Positions 16,550-23,773 of a stretch of 64,000 bases of DNA are shown one piece after another. Each line of letters starts with the position of its first letter. Within the stretch, counting starts at the first letter, position 1. The translations under genes were made by a program, and so were the position numbers. The stretch spans positions 1 through 64,000 of the forward strand of contig NZ_JAFIQY010000007.1 in the NCBI RefSeq assembly GCF_022271435.1. The letters run 5' to 3'. Under the pieces are notes generated by a model. It was not told the DNA's origin. It did not search any database and saw only the letters and a program-made list of their open reading frames with translations. This DNA is from Streptomyces monomycini. Its GTDB lineage: Bacteria > Actinomycetota > Actinomycetes > Streptomycetales > Streptomycetaceae.

Positions 16550-16669
16550 GGGCAGGCGGACAGCCCGGCGTCCGGCTGCCGCCGTACGGTCGTTCGTCCG
16601 GCCGTCCCCGTCCGACCGCCTCCTCCGGGCTGCCCCACCCACCCCTCCACGGGGAGAGAGCGAGCACCG

Positions 16670-17950
16670 ATGAACCACCCGGCCCGGCCCGGCGAGGCCG
16701 CACCTGACAGTCCCTGTGTCCCCGTTCCCCCCACGCCCGCCGACCACCTCGACCTCGCGAGAACCACCCAGCGCGGGCCGCTTCCCGATTTCCTGCCCAC
16801 CGGGGACAGCGTCGCGGACGTCGTCCCCGTCGTCGCTCCCACGGGTGACCACATCTGGCTCGTCACCGGCTTCGGCCTGGGCCGCAAGGTCCTCACCGAC
16901 GACCGGTTCAGCCGCGCCGCGGCGGTCGCCCCCACCGCACCGGCCATCCACCCGTTCCGGCCCGACCCGGCCGCCCTCACCAGCCTCGATCCGCCGCAGC
17001 ACACCCGGCTGCGCAGACTGGTGAACCGATCCTTCACCCCGCAGGCCGTCGCCCGCCTGGAGGACGGCATCCGGCACACGGCCCGCCGGCTGCTCGCCGG
17101 CCGCACCCGCATCGACCTCGTCGCCCAGTACGCCATGCCCCTGTCGGCCATGACGATCTGCCGCGTACTCGGCGTCCCGGAAGCCGACCACGCGCGTTTC
17201 GCCGGCTTGGCGGACCGCGCCCTGGGCATCACCACCGGGATCTTCGAGGAGCAGAGCCTGGCCCGTGACGCGCTGCGCGACTACATCAGGGATCTGATCA
17301 CCGAAGCCCGGCGCCGCCCCGGCGGCCACATGCTGGGCTCGCTGGCCACCGCGCACGACGAGAGCGGAGCGCTGAGCCACCAGGAGCTGACGGCCCTGGT
17401 CGAGCTGCTTCTCAACGCGGGCTACGAGACCTCCGTCGGCCAACTGGGCCTGGCCGTCGTCGCCCTGCTCGACCACCCCGAGCAGTGGCGCCTCCTGGCC
17501 ACGGCGGCGCACCCGGAGCGCGCGTCGTCCGCGGCTGTGGAGGAAATGCTGCGCTACGCCCCCGTCGTACCGATGAGTTTCTCCCGCGTCGCGCGGCAGG
17601 ACCTGGTCCTCGGCACGGTCCGGATACGTGCCGGAGAAGCCGTCGTGGTGTCCCTGCTGCACGCCGGTTTCGACCCGCGTACGCATCCGGACGCCTCCCG
17701 GCTGGATGTCACCCGCCCTCACGCCCGCCACCTGACCTTCGGACACGGCGCCCACACCTGCCTGGGCGCCCAACTGGCCCGCACCCAGCTGCGCGTGGCC
17801 CTGGAGGAACTGGCCGCGGCGGCTCCCGGCCTCACCCCGCGGGTCCCGCTGCCCTCCCTCCGCTGGCGGCGGCCCGAAGCAGTCGTCCGCGGGCCGGTCG
17901 CACTGCCGGTGACCCTCTCCGGGGACGCCTCGGGTACAAGGACGGGTTGA
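16670..17950 (+). CDS. Cytochrome P450 (bacterial class I)
   Basis: 426 aa, ATG at 16670 preceded by a purine-rich GGGGAGAGAG. The I-helix oxygen-binding segment is LLLNAGYETS (AGxxT), the K-helix ExxR is EEMLR, and the haem-binding loop FGHGAHTCLGAQLAR carries the axial Cys. The length and DPPQHTRLRR segment are typical of CYP105/107-like secondary-metabolism hydroxylases. It needs ferredoxin and reductase partners encoded elsewhere. It is the last gene of the rightward run, followed by a strong hairpin, so a late tailoring role (hydroxylation or epoxidation) in the operon product is the simplest reading. Membership in the same pathway is inferred from position only. Confidence 0.92.
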   Translation: MNHPARPGEAAPDSPCVPVPPTPADHLDLARTTQRGPLPDFLPTGDSVADVVPVVAPTGDHIWLVTGFGLGRKVLTDDRFSRAAAVAPTAPAIHPFRPDPAALTSLDPPQHTRLRRLVNRSFTPQAVARLEDGIRHTARRLLAGRTRIDLVAQYAMPLSAMTICRVLGVPEADHARFAGLADRALGITTGIFEEQSLARDALRDYIRDLITEARRRPGGHMLGSLATAHDESGALSHQELTALVELLLNAGYETSVGQLGLAVVALLDHPEQWRLLATAAHPERASSAAVEEMLRYAPVVPMSFSRVARQDLVLGTVRIRAGEAVVVSLLHAGFDPRTHPDASRLDVTRPHARHLTFGHGAHTCLGAQLARTQLRVALEELAAAAPGLTPRVPLPSLRWRRPEAVVRGPVALPVTLSGDASGTRTG

Positions 17951-18024
17951 CCGGTTGTCGAGGGCGTCGCGCTTGCGGCCGGCACCGGTGGTGTCGAGGC
18001 CGGGCTCGGAGCAGGGATGCGAAG

Positions 18025-18067
18025 GGCCCCGCACGGAACCGGGAGGTCCGGGTTCACGTGCGGGGCC
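18025..18067. terminator. Bidirectional stem-loop between convergent genes
   Basis: GGCCCCGCACG (18025-18035) pairs perfectly with CGTGCGGGGCC (18057-18067), and an inner GAACC/GGTTC helix extends the stem. It lies between the P450 stop (17950) and the stop of the leftward secreted-protein gene (18087), serving both strands. Confidence 0.85.
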
Positions 18068-18086
18068 GCTCACGGAGTGTGGGTCG

Positions 18087-19370
18087 TCAGACTCCGATCA
18101 GGGTGTACGTACCCGTACCGTCCGGCCGGCCGCTGGAGTACTGGCGTATGAACTCCCCGTCCGCGTACCGGTCATGGCCCATCATGGAGCCGGTGTACTT
18201 GTTCTGCACACCGATCTTCGAGCTGCCGGGTACGTCGCGGTAGATGTAGAACCGCTGGAGGTCGTCCTCCGCGCAGGGGGCCGTCTGCAGGACCGCCCGT
18301 TCGGTGGACGCGTTCTGCGAGGCGATGGTCGCGCACCCGCCGTTGCCCCAGTTCCACAGGGACGCCTCAAGAACCCCGTCGCGCTCCGTCACGTTGCACA
18401 GGCGCCAGTTGTCCAGGTGGGCGCTGAAGATCGACGAGGGCCGCAGGCGGACACCGTCGGCCGCCAGGAGCGGGGCGCCCCAGGACAGGGGCTTGCCGGG
18501 TACGGCGATCTTGTAGACCTGGGCCTGGCAGTCGAGAGCGGCCCGCGCGCCACGCCCGGTGGCCTTGGACTGTTCGGCAGACGTGCTGCCGGTGAGCGCC
18601 GGGTGCTGTACGGGGCGGTCCCGCACCTGCTTCGCCGTCGGCGCCACCGCACCCGCCGGGTGCTCGGCCTTCGCGGCGGCCGAGCCGCAGTCGAGGAGGG
18701 CCTGTGCCTTGGCCATGATGCTGCCCGGGGGCACCTGGTCCTGGCAGCGCACCGCGCCTTCCTCAAGGGTGGTGTAGGTGGTGAAGTTGCCGCCGTCGGG
18801 ACCCTCGGTCCACTTCAACGCCCAGCTGCCGCCGCTCTGTTGCACGCGGTTGCAGTTGAGGCTCGCGTAGGTGCCGGTGACCTTCTTGGTGCCCTTGTAG
18901 GCGCCGTAGTAGCCGGGCTGGTTGAAGTTCCACGTGACCGCGTTCGACTCGGTGCTGGTGGAGGTGTAGTCGACCTTGACGTCCAGGCCCAGGGTCGCGC
19001 CGACCTTGCCGAGGGCCTCGGTGCCGAAACCGCCCTCGACCTTGCCGCTGAGGCCGACGGAGACCGTGATGGTCGTCTCGGTGGTGGTGGTGACGGTCTG
19101 GGTGCCGGTTGTGCCTTCGGTGACGTACCAGCCCTTGAAGTGGGTGATCGTCGGGGACACTTCGGTGGACTTGATGTACGGGTGGCGTCTGCCGAGGTCG
19201 GCCGCCGTACAGGTGTCGCCGGGCGCGGGCGTCTGCGCCGTCGTGGTGGTGGGTGCCGCGGCAGCCGGTGAGGCGGCGAGGCCCATGGCGGTGACCGCCA
19301 CGGCGGCCGCCGTGGCGGTCACCGCCATGGGCGATCTTCCGACGTGTCTGACGGGTCTGGTGGGGCGCAT
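18087..19370 (-). CDS. Secreted protein with Thr/Ser-rich beta segment and possible lectin-like C-terminus
   Basis: 427 aa from the ATG at 19370, with a GGGGGA ribosome site 11 nt upstream; longer starts at 19400 and 19463 lack one. A signal peptide ends near ASPAAAA. Residues about 75-160 contain long runs of alternating polar/hydrophobic residues (TVTTTTETTITVSVGLSG, DYTSTSTESNAVTWNF) separated by a Gly-rich loop, a pattern also seen in the insertion hairpins of aerolysin-type pore formers. The C-terminal third contains NWRLCNVTE, WNWGNGGCATI and DLQRFYIYRD, which is weakly suggestive of a beta-trefoil or jelly-roll binding domain. At least eight Cys in the mature part suggest disulfides. 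It could be a secreted toxin-like or surface-binding protein; the similarity is by pattern only. Confidence 0.75.
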   Translation of the reverse strand: MRPTRPVRHVGRSPMAVTATAAAVAVTAMGLAASPAAAAPTTTTAQTPAPGDTCTAADLGRRHPYIKSTEVSPTITHFKGWYVTEGTTGTQTVTTTTETTITVSVGLSGKVEGGFGTEALGKVGATLGLDVKVDYTSTSTESNAVTWNFNQPGYYGAYKGTKKVTGTYASLNCNRVQQSGGSWALKWTEGPDGGNFTTYTTLEEGAVRCQDQVPPGSIMAKAQALLDCGSAAAKAEHPAGAVAPTAKQVRDRPVQHPALTGSTSAEQSKATGRGARAALDCQAQVYKIAVPGKPLSWGAPLLAADGVRLRPSSIFSAHLDNWRLCNVTERDGVLEASLWNWGNGGCATIASQNASTERAVLQTAPCAEDDLQRFYIYRDVPGSSKIGVQNKYTGSMMGHDRYADGEFIRQYSSGRPDGTGTYTLIGV

Positions 19371-19524
19371 CGTTGCCCATTTCCCCCTGGTCGTGTACAT
19401 GTCCGGTCGTGGGTGAATGTAGCGGCCACAGGGGTGGTGACGTGAGGCCGGAACTGGCCACAAGAGCCGTGGAGGGGCTTATTCCGCCCTGGCGCAACCG
19501 GGCCGGTTCAGTCAGGGCCGGGCT

Positions 19525-19875
19525 TCACAGCCACCGCTTGGCTGCCTCGACGCTGTCGCCGCCGCTGGTGTTGAACGCGAGGGAGGCCCCTGGCGCATGC
19601 CGCCGGACCAGGTTCACGACCTGCTCGAAGAACGTCACAAGGGGTTCGGGCTTGCGTATCCCGCCCCCGATGACGACGACGTCCCACTCTTGTCGGGAGA
19701 GTGCCGCGACCACCGTGGTCTCGGCTGATGCGTCCGGCGCGATCAGCGTCATGGACGCGTCGATGGCATGGTCGCCGAAACGGGCCAGTTCCTTGTCCAG
19801 GACAGCGCGCATGGCGTCCCCGTCCATACCAGGCACTGCGTGAGGGTCGAAACCCAGAATGAGAACGGAAGGCAT
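19525..19875 (-). CDS. Hypothetical flavodoxin-like-fold protein, 116 aa
   Basis: From the ATG at 19875 the protein starts MPSVLILGFDPHAVPGMDGD, with a strand-loop-helix beginning and WDVVVIGGGIRKPEPLVTFFEQ in the middle. It ends with SLAFNTSGGDSVEAAKRWL. The alternating hydrophobic strands and Gly/Asp loops suggest a small alpha/beta fold, but I cannot name the family. No clear ribosome site precedes the ATG. A short palindrome (CTGGAC, 5 nt, GTCCAG; 19882-19898) sits in the expected leader and might be an operator or hairpin. It is monocistronic, separated from the SDR upstream by a terminator. Confidence 0.65.
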   Translation of the reverse strand: MPSVLILGFDPHAVPGMDGDAMRAVLDKELARFGDHAIDASMTLIAPDASAETTVVAALSRQEWDVVVIGGGIRKPEPLVTFFEQVVNLVRRHAPGASLAFNTSGGDSVEAAKRWL

Positions 19876-19917
19876 GCTGTACTGGACGATCAGTCCAGCG
19901 TGTCGGTTCCCGATACA

Positions 19918-19952
19918 CGAAGTTGCCGTTCCCGCGTGAGACGGCAACTTCG
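19918..19952 (-). terminator. Perfect 12-bp stem-loop after the SDR gene
   Basis: CGAAGTTGCCGT (19918-19929) and ACGGCAACTTCG (19941-19952) are exact complements around an 11-nt loop, 23 nt beyond the SDR stop at 19976 on the minus strand. Confidence 0.8.
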
Positions 19953-19975
19953 CTCACCACCTTGTGAACAGCGCT

Positions 19976-20695
19976 CTAACGGCCGCCGAGACTGCTTCCG
20001 CCGTCGACGTCGAGGACGTGGCCGGTGATGAACCCCGCGTCGTCGGACAGCAGAAAGGCCACGGCCGCGGCGACGTCGTCGGGAGTGCCCAGGCGTCCCA
20101 GCGGGACCGAGGCGATGGCTGCGCGTTCCGCTTCGCTGCCGACGGGACGCGTACGGCGGAACAGTTCGGTCGCGGTGGGGCCGGGCGAGACCGCGTTGGA
20201 GGTGATGCCGTCCGGCGCGAGCTCCAGGGCCCAGGCACGGGTGCACCCCACGAGCGCGCTCTTGGCCGCCGCGTAGGAAGTCCGGTTCCTGGCACCGTAC
20301 GTCGCCCGCGAGGTGATGTTGACGATGCGGCCGAAGCGCTCCGCGCGCATGCCCGGCAGCAGGGCCTGGACGATCTGGACCGATGCCCGCAGGTTCAGGT
20401 CCACCACCTGATGCAGGGTCGCCAGATCGAGGTCCTGGAGGGGCTGGGGCTCGGCGATTCCGGCGTTGTTGACGACCCGGCACACCGCGCGTTCCCGGGT
20501 GACCTCGTCCAGCAGCCGCGCGGTGGCGTCGGTGTCGGAGAGGTCGCAGCACAGGAACGTACCGGGAAACTCGCCTTCGGGCGCGGTCCGGGCCACGCCG
20601 ATCACCTCGTACCCCGCCTTCGCGAGCCGCCGGGACAGCGCGAGCCCGATGCCCTTGCCGGCGCCGGTGACCAGTACGCGCGATACCTCTGACAT
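19976..20695 (-). CDS. Short-chain dehydrogenase/reductase (SDR)
   Basis: 239 aa from the ATG at 20695, with AAGGTGA 6 nt upstream; an in-frame ATG at 20764 lacks a site. It is a classical SDR: cofactor motif TGAGKGIG (TGxxxGxG), CDLSDTDAT acidic loop, NNAG, catalytic Ser in NITSRAT, and Tyr/Lys in SYAAAKSAL, followed by SPGPTATE and a C-terminal GHVLDVDGG. The length is normal for the family. The Ala-Arg-Thr after strand 2 suggests NADP(H) preference. The substrate is unknown. It has no operon partner: a hairpin follows it, and the small gene at 20884 is divergent. Confidence 0.9.
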   Translation of the reverse strand: MSEVSRVLVTGAGKGIGLALSRRLAKAGYEVIGVARTAPEGEFPGTFLCCDLSDTDATARLLDEVTRERAVCRVVNNAGIAEPQPLQDLDLATLHQVVDLNLRASVQIVQALLPGMRAERFGRIVNITSRATYGARNRTSYAAAKSALVGCTRAWALELAPDGITSNAVSPGPTATELFRRTRPVGSEAERAAIASVPLGRLGTPDDVAAAVAFLLSDDAGFITGHVLDVDGGSSLGGR

Positions 20696-20883
20696 GCCGT
20701 TCACCTTGCTCCCCGGTCTTCCGCTTGCCATGTTGTGCCGCGCCGTCGCGCCGGTCGGCGGCAAGGACCATCGTGGCTGGACAGCACCCTTGACCCTGCT
20801 GAAACGTGACAGCGAGTCTGTTCGAGGACAGAAGGCTCAGAAGCCTACTCCAGTCTCATGCTCCACCCCCGTATGGAGGTTGC

Positions 20884-21048
20884 ATGGACGTCCGGATGAG
20901 CATCGAGGTCGACGGCGACCTCGGTGAACTTGAGGTACGTGAGATGGACGAGCTGCAGGTCAGCGGTTCGTCCACGGCCTACAACCACATCGCTGAGAAC
21001 GTTTCAGGACGGATGGCATGGACCTTCTGCTGCTCTTTCCGCCGCTGA
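20884..21048 (+). CDS. Small hypothetical protein, 54 aa
   Basis: ATG at 20884 with an excellent GGAGG ribosome site 4 nt upstream. The N-terminal half is acidic (SIEVDGDLGELEVREMDELQ) and the C-terminal half is Ser/Thr-containing and ends with WTFCCSFRR. The layout of an acidic N-terminus and a Cys-containing C-terminus superficially recalls ribosomal peptide precursors, but no modification enzyme lies nearby. I do not recognise a family. It is divergent from the SDR gene. The strong ribosome site is the main reason to believe it is translated. Confidence 0.5.
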   Translation: MDVRMSIEVDGDLGELEVREMDELQVSGSSTAYNHIAENVSGRMAWTFCCSFRR

Positions 21049-21251
21049 CGGAGGCAACCCTGCTCTTCGAAGACGGTGGCCAGACCGTGCACGTCGTACC
21101 GCACGCCGTCAACCAGGACCTCCTGCGCTGGGTGAGGCATGGGATTCCTCGAAGTCACCGACCTGCGCCAGGGAACACAGCGGCGCGTCAGCATGCGCAA
21201 AGTGAACAAAGGGAAGCCGACGGCACTGTTGGACGGTGCCTCTGCCTCTGA
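21018..21251 (+). CDS. Possible small protein, 77 aa (weak)
   Basis: ATG at 21018 with AGGA about 9 nt upstream, overlapping the end of the 54-aa gene by 31 nt in another frame. The first half (DLLLLFPPLTEATLLFEDGG, then VHVVPHAVNQDLLRW) has a protein-like hydrophobic pattern; the second half is Arg/Gln-rich and looks like noncoding read-through. A third frame from 21139 continues with a plausible sequence (MGFLEVTDLRQGTQRRVSMR) for about 50 codons. One original gene may therefore have been split by frame changes here. I see no known domain. Confidence 0.3.
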   Translation: MDLLLLFPPLTEATLLFEDGGQTVHVVPHAVNQDLLRWVRHGIPRSHRPAPGNTAARQHAQSEQREADGTVGRCLCL

Positions 21252-21405
21252 TTTTCGGCGAGGAGACATCGCGGCGTTCACGAAGGCAGGCCTCTTCACC
21301 AGATCGGCTCCCCTCCGTGGTGGCTGCCCTCCCGCATCACCCGCTGGCCGGTCGTGGGGTGACGGAGCGGAACAAGGGCCGCGAGAGCTGAGACCTGGGA
21401 GACGG

Positions 21406-22650
21406 TCAGTCGCACAGGGCGGCTGCGGGGGCTTTCTGCAGCCCCTTGCTCAGCGGGAAGGGGGGCTTTCCCTCCAGCTCGGCGCCGAGGTCGTAGACGT
21501 TGGCGGCGAGGACCAGCTGCCGTGCGCCGTCGGCGGTGGTCAGGGCGATGCTGAAGAACCCGGGACCGCCGCCGTCGGTCTCCCAGGCCGTGACCGAGTT
21601 GGCGTCCGGCTCCGTGCCGCACGACACGTCCATGCGCTGCACCCCGAGCCCGTACGCGGGAGCATCGGGAAACCGCACCGTGGTCTGGAGCTCGCGCTGC
21701 TGGGCCGGGCGCAGCAAGGCGCCGGTGAACAGCGCCCGGTGGAAGCGGGCCAGGTCGTCGGCAGTGGAGATCATGGCTCCGGCCGTCCAGTCGTAGGACG
21801 GGCTGAAACGGGTCAGCTCCCGGCCCTTGAGGTCGTAACCGTGCAGGTGCGGGCCGTGGATGTCCGGGTCGGTCAGCGGGAAGGAGGTGTGCCGCAGGCC
21901 GAGCGGCGCGAGGATCCGCCGTTGGATCTCGGCGGGCGCGCCGTGGTGGGTGACCGCCTCGATCACCAGCCCGGCGAGCAGGTAGTTGGTGTTGGAGTAC
22001 TTCCAGCCGGTGCCGGGCGCGAAGTACGGTGCGTGCCGGACGGACCGGGCGATCACCTCGCGCGGGGTGTAGACGTGGCCCCAGTCGTGGTCCTTCAGGT
22101 AGGGGGCGAAGAACTCCGGCTCGTTGGTGGGGTCGTAGATCCCCGACGTGTGGTTGAGCAACTGGCGGATGGTGATGGCCGCGCCGTCGTTGCCGTTGCC
22201 CTGGACGACGCCAGGCAGCCACCTCTCCACACTGTCGCCGAGCGAGAGCCGCCCCTCGCCCTCCAACTGCAACAGCACCGTCGATACGAACGCCTTGGTG
22301 TTGCTGGCGATCCGGAACCGATGGTCCGGCCGCGCCCGCTCGCCGCGCGCCGTGTCCGCGAGTCCGGCCGCCGGCCGCGACTGCCGCTCTCCGCGCCTGA
22401 CGTACGCCACCGCACCCGGGAAGCCGTCCGCGACCATCTGCTCCATGGCCTCCTGGAGACGGGCGGACGGTGAGGCCGGCGCCGTGGACCCGGCGGCAGC
22501 CGATCCCGTCTTCGCCAGAGGTACGGGACCGGCCACCGCCGGGACGGTCCCTGCCACCCCGACCGCCACTGCCACCGCGCACACTCCCGCCCACCGTGTC
22601 GCGGCCCTTGCCCGTGCCTTCACCACTGCTCCCGCATCTGTCGCCCGCAT
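21406..22650 (-). CDS. Secreted serine hydrolase, DD-peptidase/class C beta-lactamase family
   Basis: 414 aa from the ATG at 22650. The N-terminal basic and hydrophobic segment (about 45 residues, ending near PAVA) acts as a signal or membrane anchor. The active-site boxes are S-N-T-K in RIASNTKAF (SxxK) and Y-S-N in KYSNTNY, with the third box degenerate (DGGGPGF in place of HTG/KTG). NHTSGIYD and APLGLRHTSFPL are typical of the Streptomyces R61 DD-carboxypeptidase/esterase group. It probably acts outside the cell on peptidoglycan stem peptides, D-amino-acid peptides or esters. It stands alone and is followed on its strand by the small ORF region. Confidence 0.88.
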   Translation of the reverse strand: MRATDAGAVVKARARAATRWAGVCAVAVAVGVAGTVPAVAGPVPLAKTGSAAAGSTAPASPSARLQEAMEQMVADGFPGAVAYVRRGERQSRPAAGLADTARGERARPDHRFRIASNTKAFVSTVLLQLEGEGRLSLGDSVERWLPGVVQGNGNDGAAITIRQLLNHTSGIYDPTNEPEFFAPYLKDHDWGHVYTPREVIARSVRHAPYFAPGTGWKYSNTNYLLAGLVIEAVTHHGAPAEIQRRILAPLGLRHTSFPLTDPDIHGPHLHGYDLKGRELTRFSPSYDWTAGAMISTADDLARFHRALFTGALLRPAQQRELQTTVRFPDAPAYGLGVQRMDVSCGTEPDANSVTAWETDGGGPGFFSIALTTADGARQLVLAANVYDLGAELEGKPPFPLSKGLQKAPAAALCD

Positions 22651-22711
22651 CGTTCGTGCCCCAGCGTGCCGTGCTGCCCCATCAGTCGCCCATCCTGCTG
22701 ACACCCGGGCT

Positions 22712-22733
22712 GTACGGGGGAGAACCCCCGTAC
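22712..22733 (-). terminator. Perfect 9-bp stem-loop after the XRE regulator gene
   Basis: GTACGGGGG (22712-22720), loop AGAA, then CCCCCGTAC (22725-22733). It starts 18 nt beyond the minus-strand stop at 22751. It also lies just upstream of the serine hydrolase start, so an operator role there is possible. Confidence 0.7.
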
Positions 22734-22750
22734 GGCTGATGGCCCGCCGT

Positions 22751-23587
22751 TCAGGCCGACAGACGCAGCAGCGCCTCGTGATCCGGTGTCCCCGGCGGCG
22801 CCTGGTAGACGATCAGCCGCTGGCCTTCGCTGCGGGCCACGTCGTACGCCTCGTAGGTCAGCGACAGCCGGCCCGCCACCGGGTGGCGGTACACCTTGCG
22901 CCCGTTGGTGCGCGCCCGGACGTCGTGACGCTGCCACAGGGAAGCGAAGGCGGCGCTGCGGCCGGAGAGCTCGTCGACGAGTTCGCGGAGGTCCGGTGCG
23001 CCGGGGTGCAGCACCACGGCGGCGCGCAGGTGGGCCACCACGCCGTGGGCCACGTCCTCCCAGTCGGCGTACAGCTCCCGGGCGGAAGGGTGGAGAAAGG
23101 CGTAGCGCGCGGTGTTGCGTTCCCGCTCGGGCCAGTCATCGATGCCGGGGAAGAGGCGCAGCGCCCCCTGGTTGGCGGCCAGCAGGTCGCTGGACCGGCT
23201 CAGCACACAGGCCGGGTACGGGTGCGTGATGTCGAGCATCCGGCGTACCTCTTCCCGGACCGTGCGCGCGGCACTGCCCGTCCGCGCGTCGGTGAACGGG
23301 GCCGGCGGCCGGCCGCGGCTCAGCTCCGCGAGATGGCGGCGCTCGTCGTCGGTCAGCTTGAGCACCTGCCCGATCGCCTCCAGCACCGCCGGACTCGGCC
23401 GCTGCTGCTTGCCCTGCTCCAGGCGTCGGTAGTACTCGATGCTGACGCCGGCCAGGATCGCGACCTCCTCACGCCGCAGCCCGGCCGTACGCCGACGCCC
23501 CGCCGACGGCGGCAGACCTGCCTCCTGCGGCGCGACGCGGCCCCGCCGGCTGCGCAGGAAGTCACCCAGCTCCGTTCTGTTCCCCAT
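22751..23587 (-). CDS. XRE-family regulator with MmyB-like ligand-binding domain
   Basis: 278 aa from MGNRTELGDFLRSRRGR at 23587; an upstream ATG at 23617 adds ten residues. The N-terminal helix-turn-helix (GLRREEVAILAGVSIEYYRRLEQG) is the signature of a large actinobacterial group whose C-terminal PAS-like domain (the MmyB ligand-binding domain, residues about 105-270, with ANQGALRLFPG and HPSARELYADW) senses an unknown small molecule, possibly lipid-like. It is divergent from the MFS exporter at 23774, a common arrangement in which the regulator controls the transporter. It is paralogous to the regulator at 26403. A clear hairpin terminates it. Confidence 0.9.
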   Translation of the reverse strand: MGNRTELGDFLRSRRGRVAPQEAGLPPSAGRRRTAGLRREEVAILAGVSIEYYRRLEQGKQQRPSPAVLEAIGQVLKLTDDERRHLAELSRGRPPAPFTDARTGSAARTVREEVRRMLDITHPYPACVLSRSSDLLAANQGALRLFPGIDDWPERERNTARYAFLHPSARELYADWEDVAHGVVAHLRAAVVLHPGAPDLRELVDELSGRSAAFASLWQRHDVRARTNGRKVYRHPVAGRLSLTYEAYDVARSEGQRLIVYQAPPGTPDHEALLRLSA

Positions 23588-23773
23588 CGGCACGTTGCTC
23601 ACAGCGGCAGTATGCATTCACCGGGCCGGGCGAGGGGGGCCCTGCCAGGGCACCCCTCGGCAGGGCCTCCCTGCGGCCGGGCTTCCGGGGCACGCTGAAC
23701 CCACCGCGGCGATCTGCGCGCGGCGGGCAGGGAACCTGACAGGGGCGACGCGGAGGCCCACGAAGAAAGGACG

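Noticed and set aside
10155..17950. Carbapenem- or clavulanate-like beta-lactam cluster, suggested by radical SAM plus beta-lactamase fold plus P450
   Set aside because: No beta-lactam synthetase, carboxyethylarginine synthase or CarB-like enzyme is present, and the beta-lactamase fold has a changed nucleophile.
20884..21048. Lanthipeptide precursor
   Set aside because: The acidic leader and C-terminal Cys are suggestive, but no LanB/C/M/KC or other maturation gene is within the window, and the C-terminal CCSFRR lacks a convincing core layout.
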